From: Streptomyces sp. DSM 110735
GTDB taxonomy: Bacteria > Actinomycetota > Actinomycetes > Streptomycetales > Streptomycetaceae
Direction: 5' to 3'
DNA: 64,000 nucleotides
NCBI RefSeq assembly: GCF_016482685.1
Contig: NZ_JACYHF010000014.1
Location: 1-64,000 of the forward strand
The notes under the pieces are model-generated. The model had not been told where the DNA came from. It worked only from the letters and a program-made list of their open reading frames with translations, and made no database searches. Of the stretch, positions 59,745 to 64,000 are shown in pieces. Positions within the stretch are counted from its first letter, which is position 1. Each line of letters opens with the position of its first letter. The translations under genes were made by a program, and so were the position numbers.

Positions 59745-60518
59745 TCACAGCCGCCGCGTCGCCAGCGTCAGCCGCTCCCGCGCGTCGAACAGCGCGTCCT
59801 TGATCGTCTGCTCGTGGGCGTCCGTCAGCCGCGCCACCGGGACCGAGCAGCTCACGGCGTCCCGCGCGGGGGTCCGGTACGGGACCGCGACCCCGAAGCA
59901 GCGCAGCCCGAGCGTGTTCTCCTCGCGGTCCACGGCGAAGCCCTGCTCGCGGATGCGGTGCAGCTCCTCGATGAGCCTCTCGCGGTCGGTGACCGTGTGC
60001 TCGGTGAGCGCGGGCAGCTCGCGCGGCAGCAGCGCCCGCACCTGCTCGTCGGTGTGCGTGGCGAGCAGCGCCTTGCCGAGCGAGGTCGCGTGCGCGGGCA
60101 GCCGGCGCCCGACGCGGGTGAAGGGGCGCAGATAGTGCTGCGACTGGCGGGTGGCGAGGTAGACCACGTCGGTGCCGTCGAGCCGGGCCAGGTGGATGGT
60201 CTCCGTGGTGTCGTCCGCGAGGCGGTCCAGGGTGGGGCGGGCGGCGGCGACCACCTCGTCGCCGTCGATGTACGCGGTGCCGACCAGCAGCGCGCGCACC
60301 CCGATGCCGTACCGGGTGCCGGTCGCGTCCGTCTCCACCCAGCCCAGCTCCACCAGCGTGCGCAGCAGCATGTACAGGCTGGACTTGGGGTAGCCGACCG
60401 ACTCCTGCACATCCGCGAGGGAGTGCATCCCGGGGCGCCCGGCGAAGTACTCGAGGAGTTCCACCGTCCGCACCGCGGACTTCACCTGCGCCCCGCCGCC
60501 CGCCTCCGCTGCCGACAT
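59745..60518 (-). CDS. IclR-family transcriptional regulator
   Basis: This 257-aa regulator has the IclR winged helix (KSAVRTVELLEYFAGRPGMH, then SLADVQESVGYPKSSLYMLLRTLVELGWV). A C-terminal ligand domain follows: YLRPFTRVGRRLPAHATSLGKALLA and GFAVDREENTLGLRCFGVAVPYRTP, with the acidic and Cys residues that bind small carboxylates in this family. It is divergent from the aldehyde dehydrogenase gene, so it most likely controls that gene in response to a sugar acid or keto acid. ATG 60518 is the first start of the domain. Confidence 0.92.
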   Translation of the reverse strand: MSAAEAGGGAQVKSAVRTVELLEYFAGRPGMHSLADVQESVGYPKSSLYMLLRTLVELGWVETDATGTRYGIGVRALLVGTAYIDGDEVVAAARPTLDRLADDTTETIHLARLDGTDVVYLATRQSQHYLRPFTRVGRRLPAHATSLGKALLATHTDEQVRALLPRELPALTEHTVTDRERLIEELHRIREQGFAVDREENTLGLRCFGVAVPYRTPARDAVSCSVPVARLTDAHEQTIKDALFDARERLTLATRRL

Positions 60519-60570
60519 CGCCCCCGGCTCCTTCGCTCGCCCTCGTCCGGTCCCGCGTGCTCGCGCCGGG

Positions 60571-60694
60571 TCCGGTTCGGCGTCGTTCGATCTCGTTCGA
60601 CTTCGTCCGACGGCGACCTGGAAGTCCGAGGACCCGGAGCCCTAGACTCCGCACTGCCGGTTCACCATCGAAGACGGCGTTCAATATAGCGAAC
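60571..60694. promoter_or_regulatory. IclR/aldehyde dehydrogenase divergent control region
   Basis: Four 10-bp units with core CGTTCGA lie head to tail at 60571, 60581, 60591 and 60601 (GGTTCGG, CGTTCGA, CGTTCGA and CGTCCGA, each at the same place in its unit), so they lie about one helical turn apart. Further on, GTTC-AATATAGC-GAAC (60679-60694) is a palindrome of the GTTC/GAAC type used by IclR proteins. It sits 50 bp before the dehydrogenase start. The 226-bp gap holds no other gene. Confidence 0.55.
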
Positions 60695-60744
60695 ACGGCT
60701 GATGAGCGACCTCGACCGTACGGCGTTGTCTGGAGGTACCCGCG

Positions 60745-62271
60745 GTGGCAGCAGCACCAGTGTGGAGCGTCGACCCGCGCACCGGGAAGCGGCGGGAGCA
60801 AGTGGCGGTGGAGGCAACGGCCGAGGAGGTCGACGCGACCGTCCGGGCGGCGCACGCCGCGCGCGGCAGTCTCGCCGACCGCACGGTCCGCGCCGCCTTC
60901 CTGCGCACGGCGGCGGACGGCCTGGAGTCGGTACGGGACCTCTTGATCGAGGTCGCCGACGCCGAGAGCGCCCTCGGACCCGTCCGGCTCACCGGTGAAC
61001 TCGCGCGCACCGCCTATCAGTTGCGGGCGTTCGCGGGCATCGTGGCCGAGGGTGCCTTCCTGGACGTGGTGATCGACCACCCCGACCCCGCCGCCGTCCC
61101 GCCGGTCCCCGACCTGCGCCGGATGAAGATCCCGCTCGGGGTCGCGGCCGTCTACGCCGCCTCCAACTTCCCCTTCGCCTTCTCCGTCGCGGGCGGCGAC
61201 ACCGCGAGCGCGCTCGCCGCGGGCTGCCCGGTCGTCGTCAAGGCCCACCCCGACCATCCGGCGCTGTCCGAGCTGGTCGCCAAGGTGCTGCGCCGCGCCG
61301 CCGCCGCGCACGGTCTCCCCGAGGCTGTCGTCGGACTGGTGCACGGCTTCGACGCGGGCGTGGAGCTGATCCGGCATCCGCTGCTCGCCGCCGCCGGGTT
61401 CACCGGCTCGGTGCGCGGCGGCCGGGCGCTGTTCGACGCCGCCGCCGCCCGCCCGGTGCCGATCCCCTTCCACGGCGAACTCGGCTCGCTGAACCCGGTC
61501 GTGGTGACCGAGGCGGCCGCCGCCGAGCGCGGCGACGAGATCGGACTGGGTCTCGCCGGGTCCATGACGCTCGGCGTCGGCCAGTTCTGCGTCAAGCCCG
61601 GACTGGTGCTGGTGCCTTCGGACACGTCCGGCGACGGCGTGGTCAAGGCGCTCGTGGACGCGGTGAGCGACACCGACTCCGGCGTGATGCTCGACCCCCG
61701 GATGCGGGACGCCTTCGTCGCGGGTGTCGCCGAACGCGCGGCGCTGCCCGGCGTCGAGTCACCGCTCACCCCGGGCGCGGGCGGTCCGCACACGGTCAGC
61801 GCGGGTTTCCTCACCGTCCCGGCGACCGAACTGACCGGCGCCTCCCACGACTTGCTCCTGGAGGAGTGCTTCGGACCGGTCACCGTGGTGGCACGCTACG
61901 ACGACGAGGACCAACTGACTTCCGTCCTCGCCCGGTTGCCCGGCAGTCTCACGGCCACCGTCCATCTGTCCTCGGCGGAGGCGGCGGGCGAGGGGGACGC
62001 GACCGAGCTGCTCGCCCGACTCATCCCGCTGGCGGGCAGGTTGGTGGTCGACGGCTGGCCGACCGGCGTCGCCGTCGCCCCGGCCCAGCACCACGGTGGT
62101 CCCTACCCGGCGACCACCTCCACCTCGACCTCGGTGGGTGGCACGGCGATCGAGCGGTGGCTGCGCCCGGTGGCGTACCAGAACACCCCCGCGCCGCTGC
62201 TTCCGCCGGAGCTGCGGGACGACAACCCGCTGGGTCTGCCCCGCCGTTGCGACGGCGTACTGGAACGCTGA
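60745..62271 (+). CDS. aldehyde dehydrogenase (2,5-dioxopentanoate/alpha-ketoglutarate semialdehyde type)
   Basis: This 508-aa NAD(P)-dependent dehydrogenase oxidises an aldehyde to its acid. Catalytic residues are Glu245 in HGELGSLNP and Cys282 in VGQFCVKPGL. The HGELGS form, with FGVAAVYAASNFPFAFSVAGGDTASALAAG-like cofactor region (here beginning LGVAAVY), is characteristic of the group that includes alpha-ketoglutarate semialdehyde dehydrogenases from pentose and glucarate pathways. GTG 60745 has GGAGG eight bases upstream. It is controlled by the divergent IclR gene. The uronate dehydrogenase-like gene at 51.2 kb could feed the same pathway, but the intermediate steps are not in this window. 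Confidence 0.88.
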   Translation: MAAAPVWSVDPRTGKRREQVAVEATAEEVDATVRAAHAARGSLADRTVRAAFLRTAADGLESVRDLLIEVADAESALGPVRLTGELARTAYQLRAFAGIVAEGAFLDVVIDHPDPAAVPPVPDLRRMKIPLGVAAVYAASNFPFAFSVAGGDTASALAAGCPVVVKAHPDHPALSELVAKVLRRAAAAHGLPEAVVGLVHGFDAGVELIRHPLLAAAGFTGSVRGGRALFDAAAARPVPIPFHGELGSLNPVVVTEAAAAERGDEIGLGLAGSMTLGVGQFCVKPGLVLVPSDTSGDGVVKALVDAVSDTDSGVMLDPRMRDAFVAGVAERAALPGVESPLTPGAGGPHTVSAGFLTVPATELTGASHDLLLEECFGPVTVVARYDDEDQLTSVLARLPGSLTATVHLSSAEAAGEGDATELLARLIPLAGRLVVDGWPTGVAVAPAQHHGGPYPATTSTSTSVGGTAIERWLRPVAYQNTPAPLLPPELRDDNPLGLPRRCDGVLER

Positions 62272-62349
62272 ACGCCCGCCGGGTGAACCGCCCCTGTGAA
62301 GGGGGCGGAACACCCCGGTCCGCGCCCCGCCCCCTGCGAGAATCCCCGG

Positions 62350-62958
62350 ATGGACATAGCCCTTCCCGAACTCCCTTTCCCCTTGCGGACCTACGGACCC
62401 GACGGCGACTGGTCCCACGAGGACGGCGTGCTCACCGGCTGGGCCGGACCCCGCCAGGACCGGTTCGTCACCCCGACCGGGGAGGCTCTGGACCCCGCCA
62501 CCGACGCGCCCCGGCTGCTCGGATCGCCCGAGGGCGACTTCCAGTTGATCGCCCGGGTCACCGTCGGTTTCAACGCCTCCTTCGACGCCGGGGCGCTCTA
62601 CGTCCACGTCGGCGACCGCGCCTGGGCCAAGCTCTGCCTGGAGTACTCCCCGGACGTGGCCACCGTCTGCACGGTCGTCACCCGGGGACACTCCGACGAC
62701 GCCAACTCCTTCACCGTGAGCGGCAGTTCCGTCTGGCTCCGGCTGAGCCGCACCGGTCGCGCCCTCGCCTTCCACGCCTCCCGCGACGGTGAACGCTGGA
62801 CCTTCGTCCGCCTGTTCACCCTGGGCGACGAGAAGGAGACGTCGAACGCCCTGGTCGGCTTCATGACCCAGTCGCCGCTCGGCGCGGGCTGTGTGGTCAC
62901 CTACGACCGCCTGGAGTTCAGACCCCGGTGGCCGGACGACCTGCGAGACGGAAGCTGA
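62350..62958 (+). CDS. DUF1349 domain protein (concanavalin-like fold)
   Basis: This 202-aa protein matches the DUF1349 family, a jelly-roll fold related to lectin and glucanase domains. Markers are FQLIARVTVGFNASFDAGALYVHVGDRAW, split over residues about 57-85, then KLCLEYSPD, and the tail VGFMTQSPLGAGCVVTYDRLEF. It has no signal peptide, so it probably acts in the cytoplasm. ATG 62350 is preceded by GAGAAT at a six-base distance and no ribosome binding site, suggesting a leaderless mRNA; the open frame from 62296 is less likely. The last 41 bp overlap the convergent MFS gene. Confidence 0.85.
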   Translation: MDIALPELPFPLRTYGPDGDWSHEDGVLTGWAGPRQDRFVTPTGEALDPATDAPRLLGSPEGDFQLIARVTVGFNASFDAGALYVHVGDRAWAKLCLEYSPDVATVCTVVTRGHSDDANSFTVSGSSVWLRLSRTGRALAFHASRDGERWTFVRLFTLGDEKETSNALVGFMTQSPLGAGCVVTYDRLEFRPRWPDDLRDGS

Positions 62959-64000
62959 GCGCGAGGGCCACGAGCAGCGCGGCCACGCAGACGGCCAGGC
63001 CCATGCGCAGCCCCGTCACGAAGCCGCCCGCCATCAGCGCCCCGAACACCGCGATGCCGAGCCCGCCGGACACCTGCCGCGCCGCGTTGAGCACGCCCGC
63101 CGCGAGCCCGGACCGCCCGGCGGGCACCGCGTCCAGCATCACGGCGGTCAGCGCCGGGATGGCCAGCGCGCAGCCGAGCGCCAGCGGCACCAGCAGCAGC
63201 GCGGCTGCGACGGTCGGCGTCGACGTGCCGACCCCGAGCAGCCCCAGCACGCCCACCACGGAGAGCGCGAGACCCGCGGTCATCGGCACCCGGGGACCGT
63301 AGCGCCCGGTCAGCTTGCCCGAGACCAGGTTCGTCACCGCGATCACGCCGGTCATCGGCAGGAACATCAGCCCGGCGTACAGCGCCGAACGACCCTGCAC
63401 CTGCTGGAAGAAGAGCGAGAAGACGAACAGGACGCCGTAGAACGCCACGCTGCACGCCGCCCCCGCCGCGACCGCCGCGCGCACCGCCCGGTCGCGGAAC
63501 ATCCCCAGCGGGACCACCGGATGCGCCCGCCGCGTCTCCACCCGCACGAACACCGCCGCCGCGACCACCGCCACCGCGAGCGCCACCATGCCGGTCGTAC
63601 CGCCCTCGATCACCGCGAAGGTCACACCGGTCAGGGCGAGCGCGGCAGCGGTCTGTCCGGGCAGGTCCAGCGGGGCGGGCCGGCGCGTCGAGCGCGGGGC
63701 GCGCAGCAGCAGGACCAGCGCCACCGCCCCCACCGGCAGGTTGACGAAGAAGATGCCCCGCCAGCCCCAGGCCGTGGTCAGCGCGCCGCCCGCCACCGGA
63801 CCCAGGGCCAGCGCGGTCGAGCCCCCGGCCGCCCATACGGCCACCGCCCTGGCCCGGCGCGCCGCGTCCGCGTACGCCTCGCGCACCAGGGACAGCGAGG
63901 CGGGCAGCACCACGGCGGCTGCCGCGCCCTGCGCCACCCGGGCGGCGGTCAGGACCGCGAGGTTCGGCGCGAAGCCGCACGCCGCCGACGCCAGCGTGAA
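62918..64000 (-). CDS. MFS drug-resistance transporter (DHA2/EmrB-like), 5' end beyond window
   Basis: The reading frame is open to the right edge, so about 360 C-terminal residues are seen and the start is missing. Helices and motifs fit the 14-helix DHA2 group: ARVAQGAAAAVVLPASLSL near the visible N-terminus (motif of helix 4), then GPVAGGALTTAWGWRGIFFVNLPVG (helix 5 motif C and the WRxxFxxNxPxG signature, split by one turn). It probably exports drugs or secondary metabolites with protons. The stop lies 41 bp inside the convergent DUF1349 gene. Regulation cannot be judged because the promoter is outside the window. Confidence 0.88.
   Translation of the reverse strand, partial: FTLASAACGFAPNLAVLTAARVAQGAAAAVVLPASLSLVREAYADAARRARAVAVWAAGGSTALALGPVAGGALTTAWGWRGIFFVNLPVGAVALVLLLRAPRSTRRPAPLDLPGQTAAALALTGVTFAVIEGGTTGMVALAVAVVAAAVFVRVETRRAHPVVPLGMFRDRAVRAAVAAGAACSVAFYGVLFVFSLFFQQVQGRSALYAGLMFLPMTGVIAVTNLVSGKLTGRYGPRVPMTAGLALSVVGVLGLLGVGTSTPTVAAALLLVPLALGCALAIPALTAVMLDAVPAGRSGLAAGVLNAARQVSGGLGIAVFGALMAGGFVTGLRMGLAVCVAALLVALALSFRLAGRPATGV

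Noticed and set aside
1..64000. CRISPR arrays, tRNA or rRNA genes, insertion sequences, prophage
   Set aside because: No regularly spaced repeats, cloverleaf-type sequences, transposase motifs (DDE, HUH) or integrases were seen in reading both strands.

Overview
The window is a high-GC (roughly 72-74% by eye) actinobacterial chromosome segment that reads as Streptomyces: codons end almost always in G or C, starts are often GTG (occasionally TTG), genes overlap by 4 bp (ATGA/GTGA), and the gene order is that of the conserved Streptomyces core around the oxidative pentose phosphate, heme A, suf and dap genes. No rRNA, tRNA, CRISPR array, phage or insertion sequence was seen.

Layout. 1-204 is the 3' end of pgi, followed by 0.5 kb of pyrimidine-rich degenerate repeats. 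0.7-4.4 kb (minus) is a PadR-regulated ABC exporter (padR, ATPase, FtsX-type permease). 4.5-11.1 kb (plus) is an alpha-glucoside utilisation locus: two substrate-binding lipoproteins, a GH13 alpha-glucosidase and a two-permease importer without its own ATPase. Three copies of a TGTTAGGTA box lie upstream of its first genes. 11.3-16.1 kb encodes a 1626-residue DUF4011-type helicase with a C-terminal PD-(D/E)XK nuclease-like domain. 16.2-22.9 kb (minus) is the pentose phosphate operon tkt-tal-zwf-opcA-pgl. 23.3-26.9 kb holds ctaB (plus) and ctaA (minus) for heme O/A synthesis, with a small conserved protein and an amidohydrolase between them. 27.0-29.6 kb (minus) holds an AAC(3)-family acetyltransferase and a Drr-type ABC-2 exporter.

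29.7-36.3 kb is the complete sufR-B-D-(Rieske)-C-S-U-T iron-sulfur cluster operon, with a CAAC-N6-GTTG operator on the sufR start codon and an iron-box-like palindrome further upstream. dapD (36.5 kb) and a dapA paralogue (38.7 kb) flank an EVE-like/HNH putative modification-dependent restriction gene of visibly lower GC. 39.7-45.7 kb holds a secreted EEP nuclease, two uncharacterised proteins, a TetR regulator and a double-TerD protein. 45.8-51.0 kb (minus) is a DeoR-controlled polyol-type ABC import and dehydrogenase operon. 51.2-54.7 kb has a uronate-dehydrogenase-like gene divergent from an uncharacterised 393-residue protein, then an MFS exporter. The rest holds a TIGR03086 protein, an acid phosphatase, an NCS2 purine permease, a class B penicillin-binding protein with a candidate sigma-E promoter, a divergent IclR/aldehyde dehydrogenase pair, a DUF1349 protein and an MFS gene cut by the window end.

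How they work together. Central carbon metabolism (pgi, the pentose phosphate operon) sits beside sugar, polyol and uronate input modules; heme A and Fe-S assembly supply respiration. The candidates for less-described biology are the EVE-like/HNH protein, the helicase-nuclease, the shared operator of the alpha-glucoside locus, the beta-sandwich insert in its permease, and the unusually many genes that look leaderless (a -10 box 6-7 nt before the start codon and no Shine-Dalgarno). Functional calls rest on visible motifs and remembered family features; no database search was run.
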